From the NCBI GenBank assembly GCA_024803745.1, contig JANJXV010000162.1:1630810-1694809 (forward strand): DNA of 64,000 nucleotides, read 5' to 3'. A model generated the notes under the pieces. The model was not told where the DNA came from, made no database searches, and worked only from the letters and a program-made list of their open reading frames with translations. The DNA is from Megascapheus bottae (lineage: Eukaryota; Chordata; Mammalia; Rodentia; Geomyidae). A program made the translations under genes and the position numbers. Positions 11,374 to 23,575 of the stretch are shown one piece after another (the stretch's first letter is position 1; the number at the start of each line of letters is the position of its first letter).

Positions 11374-12529
11374 CTGGAGAGATGTGAAACGAAACCAATC
11401 ATGGAAAACAATCATGGGGGGTAGTCGGTCATGGGAGCAATGCGTGGCTACTAACTTCTGATCCCCAGCCTCAGCAGTGGGGGAGAAGTCACAATGAATT
11501 AGCTTCCCTGTTTCACAGATGTCACTGCTTATCGGCTATCTATGTTATTGTGGTGAGCACTGGGTATGTAGTGGAACATATAGACTGGTCCCAGCACTCT
11601 ATGCATTATATTTTAGTAAGAGAACCCTAGGAGTCAGGCAAGTCATGAAAATCTTCACTCTGAAGTAGGAATGCTGCATCGGTCCAGTGCCATCTGACCA
11701 CGTGGTAGATGATAGGGTATTGGGTTTAACTGGTGCCATCTTGTCTTCACGGTGGAAGCAGGAAGTCCCACCTCCCAGGTGATGGGTGTGCCTGAATTCC
11801 TAGAGGTGGAGGTGGAGAATTGGAGCATAGGTTACTGGACTTGCCAGTCTTCGGTGGTGAAATCTCAAGCTCCCTGTGACCCTGTTCCCAGTCTGGCCCT
11901 ATATAGGCCCAGATAAGCTCAGGTGCCATTACGCCATGCCACGTCTCCATCTTCCTGTCTCCTGGCTTTTCTCCCATCACCACAGCACCCTACTTCAGCT
12001 CTCTGTTGGAGCTGATCTGGTTTGTTGGTACTCTTATTCTGCTCTTTCCTCTCTGGCTCTCATGACTCAGTTTTCTGACAGCATTAAGTGTATTCTTTGG
12101 GCTGCTGGTCTTTGAGACAAGAGTCCTCCAGCAGTCCTCTGGCTCTCCAGTTCTTATAATTTGGCCTTTTAAGCGGTAGCTTCTCTGTATCTGTCCAACT
12201 GGATGTACTGTCTCTACTTTACAACAACTTTAAGTATGGTGTGTGCTGTGGGAGATGACAGGCATGATGGGAATCTCCTCGAGTGGAAGGAAGACTTCAA
12301 TGAGGGATTTAGACTCTGTCCTTGGTCCATAGCTTGTAAATCAACAGAGGGAGAATTTGGATGCAGGGCTTAACTGTATGATTTTAAAACTCTTCTTGTC
12401 TAATTGTCTAATTGTCATGCAAACTAATTTCTAGTCCTTGCTCTTGAGTATCAAGAGTTGAATTAAGTCATCTTCCTTTCCTTTTATTTATATTTTATTT
12501 ATCTGTTTATTTACTTACTTGTGTTATTC
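11374..12529. other. Intron-like interval of the receptor remnant
   Basis: Part of the roughly 3.0-kb interval separating the two minus-strand receptor exons. No other coding exon was recognised. Small open frames near 11747-12115 lie on both strands and look like chance. Confidence 0.5.
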
Positions 12530-12770
12530 TTGGGCGTTGAAGAGCTAAACAATTGAATCTTGTCCCTGAGCTTTCTTGGTTCTAGACTAAGTGCTCTACC
12601 CCTTGAGCCACAGCTCCACTTCTAGCTCTTCTTTTTATTTCTTTGGGTAGCTCGTTTGAGATAGGGTCTCATGGACCTCCCTGTCTAGGCTAGCTTTGAA
12701 TAGCCATCCCCAGACCTCAGCTTTCTAAGTAGTAAGATTATAGATGCAAGCCACTAGTGCCTGGCTCACC
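12530..12770 (-). repeat. Composite SINE, antisense
   Basis: Read in reverse complement it gives a left arm with GAGCCAGGCACTAGTGGCTT, CATCTATAATCTTACTACTT and TCTGGGGATGGCTATTC. A right arm follows with AAGTGGAGCTGTGGCTCAAG and GGGTAGAGCACTTAGTC. This is the two-arm order of the family in minus orientation, lying in the intron of the receptor remnant. Confidence 0.75.
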
Positions 12771-12964
12771 ACCTGTTCTTTTAAAGTTGCTCCAAATGAT
12801 ACAACTGTACAATTTAATTTAGGGAGTAGTGATCTAGAGAAATGGGACAACAAAGTTAAAACAGTAATTGCTGCAGACATGTGGGTTGGCACCTTTACCC
12901 AGCATTGGTCTCTGGGCATCCTCACACCCACACCCCATCTGTGCACATGAGGCAAGGTGAAGGG

Positions 12965-13060
12965 TCTACTTACTGCCAGGTCCGTGACCTTTCGTAAGTC
13001 ATTTAAACTCGCAACACCTCTATTTCCTCAGTTCCAAAACCTGTGATGATAATTTGTGTT
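12965..13060 (+). repeat. MIR-like ancient SINE
   Basis: Carries the MIR core in order: CCGTGACCTTTCGTAAGTCA, then TTTCCTCAGTTCCAAAACC. These correspond to the tgaccttgggcaagtcac and cctcagtttcctcatctg blocks of mammalian MIR elements. Confidence 0.65.
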
Positions 13061-13464
13061 ATTATTAGAACGTCGGTGTGTATTTTCTGCAAAGTGTAGA
13101 AAAGTGATACAAGTTCTAGGCCTAAAATATTAGGCTTGCAATATGTTGAGTTCATTTCAGCTTATACCATTAGACTAGATATACAAATTGTTGAATAGGA
13201 TTTGTAACACACAGTACTGCATAAAACAGGAAAAATCAAAATGACTTCATTTTGAAACAGATGGGAAACTAAATTAAGTTTGGAAGAGGACAAATATGCA
13301 AATTACTTTTGGCAGCAATCAGTTCTGCCCCCTGTTTAATGACCTAGTACAGATCATTTTGTCAGGAAATCACTCCAGTGGCTTACTTAATGTTGTTTGC
13401 ATAGGATACTTTACTTAAATAAAACCTAATGGAACCTTGGATGTTAATTACAGGAAGTGTCATA

Positions 13465-13570
13465 TGTTTTATGTGTGAGAAAGCTGAGATTTAGAGAATA
13501 AAGGACATTCCAAGGTCATACTGTGTGTATGGCTAGAAATCTAAAGTTGAAAATTTAATTTCTAAACTAT
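13465..13570 (-). repeat. MIR-like ancient SINE, antisense
   Basis: GAGAAAGCTGAGATTTAGAG and TTCCAAGGTCATACTGTG resemble the reverse complement of the MIR core (gaaactgagg...ccaaggtcacac). Diverged, with boundaries uncertain. Confidence 0.5.
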
Positions 13571-14406
13571 TATATAATACTTTGCCTGTAACTCAGGGAG
13601 ATAGAAAGAATGTGTTTTTAGGTTCGATGTAGCTGGTGAAGGGGACAGGGATTCTACAATCAATCTTCGCTTCATTTTTATTTAAATCCTTGAAACTCTT
13701 ATGCAGAATAAACATTCCATTCATGGCTTTAGACTCTAATGCCCCAAGTATCTGTGGCTATGTATTTGTGTATCTTCTTCTATGGACAAAGCAAAATAGG
13801 GTAAACGTTTAAGACAAATGCTAGCATATGAAGTAGATGAGGTAACTGCAAATAACCTTAAGGACATGTTGTTTCCAAAATTTATCAGGCAAATATACTT
13901 TACCAAAAATAATCTTTGATGGCTCTTCTGTAAAGCATCCATTACCTCAAATATCATCAGAAGAATGATATGTGTTTAAATTTACCAACAGCGAGTTATG
14001 TCCTGGGAAATGTGCACTGACTGACTGCAGGAAACAGAAGCCCTGGTCTCCAGTGTTTGCCTGCCTTCCGATGGGGTTAACACTTCAACCTGGCTTATTT
14101 TTAACTACTTATGTGACACTGTGAAGCACAGAATTAGAGAAGACTAGATAGAATCAATATGCTTGTGTACAATTTCATTGACATCAAATGGTTTCTTTTT
14201 AGTTAAGTTGGTTATAAACACATAATAAAAATTACTGAAGTGATTTTGGAAAGCAGAACAACAGAGCTAGTGACTATGACTATAGTTATTTAAATCCTCA
14301 TTTTCCTCAAAGCAAATGGTTCCCTGGTGCTGAACTTAGAGCAAATGAACTAGAATGGGAAGGTAGTTGGTATGGGCATCCCTCTGTACAAAGCAATGTG
14401 TCTCAC

Positions 14407-14559
14407 CTAAAGGTGTTTGGGCTGGCACAGCATCCTTATTGATCCAGAACGACACCCAGGACAGGACAACTATGAGTGGGCAGGGAATGTAGGTCTGGAT
14501 GGTGAAGTAGCCCATTCTTCTGCTCAGTTCAAAGTAGACACTCATGACCAAGTAGTCTC
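14407..14559 (-). pseudogene. GABA-A receptor gamma-2-like exon (TM1)
   Basis: A 153-bp minus-strand exon with acceptor CTCTCTTCCAG (14560-14570) and donor GTGAGA (14401-14406). It encodes, without interruption, [20 protein letters not shown], then [20 protein letters not shown] and [12 protein letters not shown]. This is the pre-TM1 and TM1 segment of a Cys-loop GABA-A receptor gamma subunit. MSVYF and the LIVVLSW stretch favour gamma-2 over gamma-1 or gamma-3, judged from memory. The split glycine codon at its end joins in phase to the exon starting at 11373. On its own it looks intact, but its partner exon has a stop and an L1 insertion, and no upstream extracellular-domain exon was found in this window. 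Confidence 0.88.
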
Positions 14560-15310
14560 CTGGAAGAGAGCCGAGACGACGTCGTGCCAGCCCTCAGCAA
14601 CAGCTGGAGAGCATCTGGAAACAAGCATGTGCTGGTCTCCCATGAACGCCTACCTTCACACTGAGAGTTACAGGAAGACTACCTTAAAAACTTCCTTCTT
14701 CCTATGACAGAAACCAGAGCCAAAACAAATCCCCACCCTTCCTTCTAAATGTAGGAAAACTTTTTTTGAGCGTATTGATCATATTTTCATTTGTCAGAGA
14801 TCCCTTGGCCTTGTTTTAGCCTCATACTTAACACAAACTTGTGCATCTGCTGTTTGATGGTCCAGAGGGAGACTAAGGTTTCGGTCCTGTGCCTAACTCC
14901 CCTGCAAAAGTAGTCATTTTAGAAAATGTCTGAATTTTAAAATAAGAATAGTACTTCTGAATATGTTTATTTAAAAAGAACACTATTGAGATCGGGGCAG
15001 ATGTGAGGATCAATTTCACAAATTAGATGAATCTCCTCATTTGCCCTAATTTCCAACATGGTCGACACAAGTTATGAGTAAGAGATTAAAAAAACACAGT
15101 TTCTCTACATAATCTATTTTAATGTCCACCGTTCACTTGTTCATTTCCTTGATCACAATACCAGAGACACATGCAGTCTTTCGTTCATACTGTGGAAAAA
15201 GAAGAGAGGATTTCTTTAAAAAAAATTCAGAAGTCCTTTTCCTTATTTTTCCAAAATCCTCCTATTTCCTTCACAACTTAGAAGTTCTTAAACTGAAATA
15301 TACGAACTAT
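14560..15310. other. Intron-like or intergenic stretch
   Basis: Upstream, in minus-strand terms, of the TM1 exon. I looked for the preceding gamma-subunit exon (CPLEFSSYGYP type) and did not see it. It ends at the target site of the long L1. Confidence 0.5.
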
Positions 15311-15326
15311 AAAAATTTCAGAGAGG

Positions 15327-15335
15327 AAGATGGCG
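15327..15335 (+). promoter_or_regulatory. YY1-like motif at the L1 5' end
   Basis: AAGATGGCG lies 6 bases inside the first base of the element. AAGATGGC is the YY1 core, and in human L1 a YY1 site near the 5' end fixes the transcription start. Position and sequence match, but binding is inferred. Confidence 0.6.
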
Positions 15336-15449
15336 CCGAGACAATAGGGACGCTACCTAGCTTTCTCTGACAAAAAGAGAGAACCAGGGAGTCCCACGAG
15401 CCAACTATCTAAAGAAATCCACAACAACAAACTCAAAAAGCAACGGAGA

Positions 15450-16829
15450 TATAGGTCTATAATTCTCTTTCTTTGATGAATCTCTGTCTGATTTGGGGAT
15501 CAGGGATATACTGGCTTCATAGAATGAGTTTGGTAAGGAACCATCATTTTCAATTTCGTTGAAGAGCTTGAGGAGTATTGGTGTGAGCTCTGCTTTGAAG
15601 ACCTTATAGAATTCAGCTGTGAATCCATCTGGCCCTGGGCTTTTCTTAGGTGGAAGTTCTCTAATTGCCATTTCTATTTCAGAGCTTGAAATAGGCCTGT
15701 TGAGTTGGCTTAGTTCTTCTTGGTTCAGTGTGGGTATGTTAATATTGGCTAGGAATTCATCCATTTCATCTAGATTCTCAAATTTGTTGGCATAAAGGTT
15801 TGAGAAGTATTCCCTCATGATATTCTGGATCGTGGTAATTTCTGTCGTGATATTACCATTTTCATCTGTGATTTTGTTTATTTCGATATGCTCTCTTCTT
15901 TTTTTGGTAAGATTTGCTAAGGGCTTGTCAATTTTGTTAATTCTTTCAAAGGACCAACTCCTTGTTTCGTTGATTCTTTCTGTAGTTTTTTTTGGATTCC
16001 AAATCATTTAATTCTGCTTTGATTTTAATTATTTGCTTTCTTCTACTGGGATTAGGGTTGGTTTGTTGCTCTTTTTCCAGGAGCTTAAGGTGAGACATTA
16101 ACTTGTTGGTTTGCAATTTTTCCAACTTGTTGTTGTAGGCACACAGTGCTATAAATTTTCCTCTGAGTACTGCCTTTGCTGTGTCCCAAAGGAGTTGGTA
16201 GTTTGTGTGCTCCTTACTGTTCAATTTCATAAACTGTTGGATTTCTGTTCTGATCTCTTAAGCCAGACTCAAAGGAACTTAGGCTCAATGATTTCCCTCA
16301 TTCGTCATAATCAGTAGAAACCTTAGGCTCTACTAGCAGAGATTTGCAATAGAGCAAACTCTTGATACATAAGGACATATAATGTGAAGCTAATTGAAAG
16401 GACCTCCAGGATAGTGAAACAAAAGCCATATAATGAATGATTGTTGTCCTTAATGTACTATGTTGTCTCTCATCTCCTTTGCTGTCCCTTGGTTATCTCA
16501 TATTGGTATAGTATCTCACTTTGTTATCTGATATATTGAACTTATTTGTACTTGGATATTTGAAATTTGATAGGGAAGGGGGGAAAACCAAGACGGGTGT
16601 GGGGTGTGGGGGGGGGAGGGAAACGGGTACCAAGAAATGTGAAAGGGTATCAATGTATGTGAATTAATGCACCCTCTATCTGGCAAATATCATGTAACCC
16701 TTTTACTAATTACCATTAAAAAATGTTATATAGAAAATACCTTCTTGAATACTTGCTTGTTAAACATGACATTTGCAATATGATGTAAAAATCAATGTTA
16801 ATAAAATCTTTAAAAATGTAAAAAAAAAA
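15450..16829. mobile_element. Twin-primed L1 nested in the L1 5' UTR
   Basis: The left part (15450 to about 16257) is ORF2 sequence in minus orientation, covering the linker between endonuclease and RT and the first RT blocks. The right part (about 16258-16829) is the L1 3' end in plus orientation. This inverted-5' structure is the classic product of twin priming. The duplication AAAAAGCAACGGAGA flanks it exactly (15435-15449 and 16830-16844). About 100 bp of extra non-L1 sequence (about 16724-16815) lies between the normal L1 terminus and the final A run. Confidence 0.93.
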
Positions 16830-18547
16830 AAAAAGCAACGGAGAAGGACTCAAACCGGAAAAGAAATCCAGATAAAGTTCACATCCAACTTTCTCAAAGA
16901 ATTCGAAACGCGAGGACCCCTCCCCCACCTCTCGCCCAAAGCCGCAGAAAGCCATGCCAGACCAAGCTGCGAAAAGCTGCTTGAGCTGGCTCCGGTTCCA
17001 CGTGGGGAAAGCGGGGGCGGGCACCGGCTCTAATCCACGAAAACCGGCGGCAGTGGAGGGCACCATGCTGGGAGCACAACGGCTGCAGAAACCAGCACAG
17101 AACCGGGCCAGCGAACGGCGGAAGCAGCGGAACCCAGACGCGGAACCAGAACAGCAAGCTGCAGAACCCACACGCAGAACACAGGCGGCGGCGGGGACCC
17201 TAGGGGAGTGAAAGTCTCCCCACCACCGAGGAGCTCCCGCAGAGGGACCCAGAGGCGAGAGTAATACAGCGCATCCCCAAACACATCGGGAAAGCGGAGC
17301 GGGTGCTAAGCAATAGAACTTAACTCAGACCCCAACACCCCGCCCGAGAAAGACTGGCGGGAGCAGGGGGGCAAGGAATTTAGAATCCTGTCCCTCCCCT
17401 CAAAAGCCCCCTCCCTCAGGCCATTGACTGGGGATTGACAGGTGGGCTACCCATAAGTCCCAACACACCACCAAGGGAGGCGGGGCTGCCCCAACTCCCA
17501 CCCGCCCAATGGGCTCAACCCCCAGCCCTCTGACTGGAGACTGATGAGCAGGCAGACCCTAAGACTCAGCACCCCACCAGGGGAGGCGGAGCTGTCCCAG
17601 CTCCCACCCGCCCACCAGGCTCCTCACCCAGGCCACTGGATCTGGAGAGTGGAGCGCTTTGGGACCCTGCCTTACAACAGTGGGTAGGGGGTGCGGGTAA
17701 ATAGGACCCAGCATCTGCCCCCCCCTCAATTCTCGAGCGGGGCATCCTCCAGCTGGGAATCCTGAGCAAGACACCACCGAGGCCCCCCCCACAGTCACAG
17801 ACTCTGACAAAGCAGTGGAAACACAGCAGGGATCTGAAGGGCTGACCAGCAGCCAAGCTCCCCTTCTGAGAACCAAAAAGGCACAGCTCCGCCCTTGGAG
17901 CCCACTTCCCCAGCTGGGCCCCACCCCTGGGAACAGAGGGGCCTCCTGCTGGTCCTGGTGAGAGCTCCTGAAACTCTCAATCCCCACACCCTTGGCTTGG
18001 GGCCGCCCCTGGAAGCAGCACAGGAAAACGTCCGCCAACCACGCTCAGACGCTCAGATGGAAGCTCGCAGATCCATCCCATGGTCCACTGTGAGGCCACT
18101 GGTTGGGCTAAGAGCTAGTCGTGCAGCAACACATAAGTTTTATTCTAATACTATCCAAACATTGTACTCAAATACTCTACCTACTTACCCCCTGACCTCT
18201 CTCATTCTATTTCTCTATCTCTGGACCTCTGCTCCTCTTTCAACCCTTATACTGCATGGATTTACACTTGATGGCCGTTGAGCAACATTGTATATCTAGG
18301 TGTTTAATCATTCTCTAGGCTCAGAGGGACTTAAAGACAGTAGAGATTGGATTGAGAGGCTTATTGTTTTGGATATAAATCACTTATCAGTGAATAATTA
18401 GACTAGTCAGTAACTGCACAAAAAGAAAGAGTGATAACACCAATCAAAACTTGTGAACATCTAGAGTCTGCCAGCTACAGAGGTCTAGGTTGGACATATC
18501 TGAAAAACTATAATCGTGTTTAGTATTAAGCTTGCTCCCATTTTCAA

Positions 18548-19743
18548 ATGGGCAGAACAAGAAACTCAACAAAAATGTCAAATCAAGAAACAACACCTCC
18601 CACCTCTCCCACCCAATGTAAACAGCCAATGGAACAGTCACTGGCAAACCTAGAGGAGGGTCTTCCAAGTGCTGTACAAATGCAATTGATAAACATCATT
18701 AATGAAAAATGTGAAAATATAAAGAAAGAGATAAGGGAGGAAGCCATAGCTGAACAAGAGGAAACCATAAACAAGGTGATAAGTAAAAAAGAAGAAGCCA
18801 TAAAGGAGGCCATAATAAAGGCTGTTCAAAGAAAGATGGATGAATTCATAGAATCCACAAATAAAAAGGTGACCGAACTCCAGCAAATGTTCAAAGAAAA
18901 TAAAGCTGCTGAGCTAACCACTCAAATGGAAATCAAGGAGCTAAAGAAATCCATTCATGATCTAAAAGAAGAGATGCAAGGCATCAAAAATGAGCAATTA
19001 GTAGCAAGGGAGATGAAAAATAAAGTAGATAGCTTTGATAGCACGTTAGACAATGCAGAGGAGAGAATTTCCGGGGCTGAAGATAATTTAGTTATTATAG
19101 AGAAAGAACAGAAAATGAGTCAATCCAAATCAAGGAAAAATGAGAGAGCGCTTCAGGAGGCCCAAGATACAATTAGGAAGCCTAATTTAAGGCTAATTGG
19201 TATTGAGGAGGGTCTGGAGAAAGAGGTCAATGGTATTGGAAATATACTTCAAGGAATCATCTCAGAGAATTTCCCAAATATCCAGAAGGGCAGACCCATC
19301 CAGATACAAGAAGCTTTTAGAACCCCAAACAGACCTGACCAGAAAAGAACATCCCACCGCCACATCGTAATCTGAACTGGATCAGTAGAAACCAAACAAA
19401 GGATCCTAAAGGCAGCCAGGGAAAAGGGTTCAGTAACCTATAAAGGAAAACCAATCAGAATAACCCCAGATTACTCAGCAGAGACCATGCAAGCAAGAAG
19501 TGACTGGAAGCATATATGTCATGCCCTGAAGTCAAATAACTACCAACCAAGGATCCTGTACCCAGCTAAGCTCTCATTCATAAATGAGGGAACAATAAAA
19601 ACATTCCATTCCAGGGAAAAGCTGCAACAATATGTCGCAACAAAACCAACACTACAGAGAATTCTCAAAGATCTTCTATACATAGAAAACCAAAATAAAT
19701 GCAATATAGGGAAGGAAATGGCACCTAAACAGCATACCACCTA
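18548..19743 (+). pseudogene. L1 ORF1 (RNA-binding protein), in-frame stop
   Basis: The ATG at 18548 opens MGRTRNSTKMSNQ. A Lys/Glu-rich coiled coil follows at about residues 50-165 (the trimerisation region of ORF1p). The RRM region follows (KPNLRLIGIEEGLEKEVNGI to about residue 275). TGA at 19373-19375 interrupts HIVI*TGSVETKQRIL. The same frame then continues through the C-terminal domain (MQARSDWKHICHALKSNNYQ, YPAKLSF) to TAA at about 19743. In human ORF1p the equivalent position is Arg (HIIVR), so TGA probably arose from CGA by CpG decay. Intact length would be near 398 residues. The protein normally coats L1 RNA in the RNP. Confidence 0.92.
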
Positions 19744-19792
19744 AGGAACACAAGAACTGTCAAGACACACGCCAAAATAAAAGCTTTTAAAA

Positions 19793-22700
19793 ATGGTAGG
19801 ACCTAATAAATATCTCTCAATCCTAACTCTCAATATCAATGGACTCAACTCTCCAATTAAAAGGCATAGGCTGTCTAGTTGGATCAAAAAGCAAGAGCCA
19901 TCGTTCTGCTGTCTTCAAGAGACACATCTTACCCAAAAAGACAAGCATCTTTTGAAAGTGAGAGGTTGGAATAAACTCTATCAAGCTAACGGCCCCCATA
20001 AACAGGCTGGAGTTGCCATCCTCATATCAGATAAAATAGACTTCAAATTAAAATTAGTAAGAAAAGACAAAGAAGGTTACTACATACTACTAAAGGGATC
20101 TTTCCTCCAGGAAGACATAACTATCCTAAATATTTACACACCCAATCGCAGAGCTCCAAAATTCATCAAACAAACTTTACTTACACTGAAATCATACATA
20201 GATCGAAATACAGTGATTGTCGGTGACTTTAACACACCACTTTCACCTATGGACAGATCAACAAGGCAAAAACTCAACAGAGAAACCTTAGAACTGAACA
20301 ACTATATAGACCAACTAGATCTAACAGACATCTGCAGAATATTCCACCCAGCAACAACACAATATACGTTTTTCTCAGCAGCACATGGAACATTTTCCAA
20401 AATAGATCACATCTTAGGCCATAAGACAAACCTGGACAGATTCAGAAACACAGAAATTATTCCATGCACACTCTCAGACCACAAAGGCATCAAACTGGAA
20501 CTGAACACACATCTCCACCAACGAAAACCCTGTAACTCATGGAGACTGAACAAAACATTGTTGAATCACCAATGGGTCATCGAAGAGATCAGAACAGAAA
20601 TCCAACAGTTTATGAAATTGAACAGTAAGGAGCACGCAAAATACCAACTCCTTTGGGACACAGCAAAGGCAGTACTCAGAGGAAAATTTATAGCGCTGAG
20701 TGCCTACAACAACAAGTTGGAAAAATTGCAAACCAACAAGTTAATGTCTCACCTCAAGCTCCTGGAAAAAGAGCAACAAACCAACCCTAATCCCAGTAGA
20801 AGAAAGCAAATCATTCAAATCAAAGCAGAATTAAATGATGTGGAATCCCAAAAACTATAGAAAGAATCAACAAAACAAGGAGTTGGTTCTTTGAAAGAAT
20901 TAACAAAATTGACAAAACCTTAGCAAGTCTTACCAAAAAAAGAAGAGAGCATATCGAAATAAACAAAATCGCAGATGAAAATGGTAATATCACGACAGAA
21001 ATTACCAAGATCCAGAATATCATGAGGGAATACTTCTTAAACCTTTATGCCAACAAATTTGAGAATCTAGATGAAATGGATGAATTCCTAGCCAATATTA
21101 ACATACCCACACTGAACCAAGAAGAACTAAGCCAACTCAACAGGCCTATTTCAAGCTCTGAAATAGAAATGGCAATTAGAGAACTTCCACCTAAGAAAAG
21201 CCCAGGGCCAGATGGATTCACAGCTGAATTCTATAAGGTCTTCAAAGCAGAGCTCACACCAATACTCCTCAAGCTCTTCAACGAAATTGAAAATGATGGT
21301 TCCTTACCAAACACATTCTATGAAGCCAGTATAACCCTGATCCCCAAACCAGATAGAGAATCATCAAAGAAAGAGAACTATAGACTTATTTCTTTGATGA
21401 ACATCGATGCAAAACTTCTCAACAAAATACTGGCCAACCGTCTACAACAACTCATCAAAAAAATTATACACTATAATCAAACTGGATTCATCACAGGGAG
21501 GCAAAGCTGGTTCAACATACGCAAATCAATTAATATAATTCAAAACATCAACAGGAGCAAGGACAAAAATCACATGATTGTCTCAATAGACGCGGAAAAG
21601 GCATTTGACAAGATCCAACACCCCTTTATGTTAAAAGCTCTGGAGAAACTAGGAATCCATGGAACATTGCTCAATGTAATAAAGGCTGTGTATGAGAAAC
21701 CCACTGCTAGTATTACACTTAATGGTGAAAATCTAAAGCCATTCTCTCTAAAATCAGGAACGACACAAGGACGCCCACTCTCTCCACTCCTCTTTAACAG
21801 AGTACTAGAATTCCTAGCCAGTGCAATAAGGCAAGAAGCAAGCATAAAGGGGATCCAAGTAGGGAAAGGAAATAGAACTATCCCTCTTTGCAGATGACAT
21901 GATTCTGTATTTAAAGAATCCTATGGACTCCACTCCCAAGCTCCTTGAGCTGATTCAAAACTTTGGAAGAGTAGCAGGCTATAAAATCTACCCTCAAAAA
22001 TCAACTGCCTTCCTTTATGCCAACAGTGAGAGGAAGGAGGCAATAATCAGGAAAGAAACTCCTTTCACAATAGCCTCAAAGAAAATAAAGTACCTAGGAA
22101 TTAGCTTAACTAAGAATGTAAAGGAACTTTTTGATGAAAACTTTAAAACCCTAAAAAAGGAAATTAAAGCAGAACTAAGGAAATGGAAAAACCTCCCATG
22201 CTCCTGGATTGGAAGAATCAACATTGTGAAAATGACAATCTTGCCAAGAGCTATCTACAAATTCAATGCAATACCCATCAACATTCCAATGTCATTCTTT
22301 AAAGAAATAGAAGAGGCAATCCAAAATTTCATATGGAATAATAAAAGACCCCGTATATCAAAAACACTTCTTAGCAGAAAGAACAGCGCTGGAGGAATTT
22401 CAATTCCAAACTTTAGACTATCTTACAGAGCTATAATTCTCAAAACAGCTTGGTACTGGCACAGGACCAGGCCTGAAGACCAATGGAATAGAACTGAGGA
22501 CCCAGATATTAAACCACAGACCTATGGCCACCTAATCTTTGACAAGCGAGCAAAAAAAATAGAATGGAAGAAAGACAGCCTCTTCAACAAGTTGTGCTGG
22601 CAGAACTGGTTAAGCAGCTGCAGAAAACTAAAGCTGGATCCTTCTTTGTCACTTTGCACTAGAATTAACTCCAAATGGATCAAAGACTTGGAGGTAAAAG

Positions 22701-23575
22701 CTGACACACTGAAAACTCTACAGGAAGGAATAGGAGATACACTAGGCCTCCTTGGCACAGGTCGAAACTTTCTTAATAAGGACCAAGAATCACAACAAAT
22801 CAGAGAAAGGCTGGATAAGTGGGACTGCAATAACCTGAAGAGCTTTTGTGTGGCAAAGGACATAGCTAGTAAACTAATCAGGAAGCCTACAGAGTGGGAG
22901 AAGATCTTCACCAACCAAACAACGGACAAAGGCCTCATATCTAAAATATATCAACAACTCAAAAAATTGAATCACTCCAAAACTAACCTCCAAAGTAACA
23001 ACCATCCCATTAAAAAATGGGCCAAAGACTTAAAGAGAGTCTTCTCTGAAGAAGAAACAAAAATGGCCTATAGACACATGAAGAAATGATCGACATCTCT
23101 GGTCATAAAAGAAATGCAAATCAAAACAACTCTAAGATTCCACCTCACTCCAGCTAGAATGGCCAAGATCAGGAAAACGAATGACAATAGATGCTGGAGG
23201 GGATGTGGCCAGGAGGGATCACTCCTACACTGTTGGTGGGAGTGCAAACTCGTTCAACCACTATGGAAAGCAGTGTGGCAGTGCCTCAAAAGGCTAAACA
23301 TAGAACTCCCCTATGACCCAGCAATTCCACTACTTGGTATTTACCCAACCACCCAGAAACAAGGACATACTAAACCCACTAGCACAACAATGATCATTGC
23401 AGTACTATTCACCATAGCAAAGATATGGAACCAACCTAGATGTCCCTCAGTTGATGAGTGGATCAACAAGTTGTGGTATTTGTACACAATGGAATTCTAT
23501 GCTGCTGTCAAAAAGAATAACATCGCCGCACTTGTTAGGAAATGGAAAGACTTAGAAAAAAATCATATTAAGTGA
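19793..23575 (+). pseudogene. L1 ORF2 (endonuclease-RT), frameshifted
   Basis: MVGPNKYLSILTLNINGLNS starts the APE-type endonuclease. The catalytic-type blocks LNINGLNSP, CLQETHL, GDFNTPLSP and SDHKGI are present by residue about 230. A 1-nt deletion near 20852 shifts frame, and 21022-21897 carries RT blocks up to [16 protein letters not shown] 2-nt deletion near 21865 then ends translation at [16 protein letters not shown]-type sequence continues in another frame (21899-23089). TGC to TGA at 23087-23089 ends that piece. The Cys/His C-terminus ([18 protein letters not shown]) lies in 23114-23573. The catalytic motifs are recognisable but cannot be translated together. Confidence 0.93.

Larger units (their letters stand above)
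15321..18547 (+). promoter_or_regulatory. L1 5' UTR / internal promoter region, split by an L1
   Basis: Begins at the L1 5' end. It is interrupted by a nested L1 at 15450-16829, resumes at 16845 (GAAGGACTCAAACCGG) and ends at the ORF1 ATG. The part from 16840 to 18100 is GC-rich with many CpGs, in contrast to AT-rich ORF1/ORF2, as expected of an L1 internal promoter. The downstream 1.1 kb is similar to 24722-26055 in the next copy. Whether it is transcribed is unknown. Confidence 0.75.

Noticed and set aside
11747..12115. Overlapping ORFs on both strands in the intron of the receptor remnant
   Set aside because: No similarity to the receptor family and no exon boundaries.
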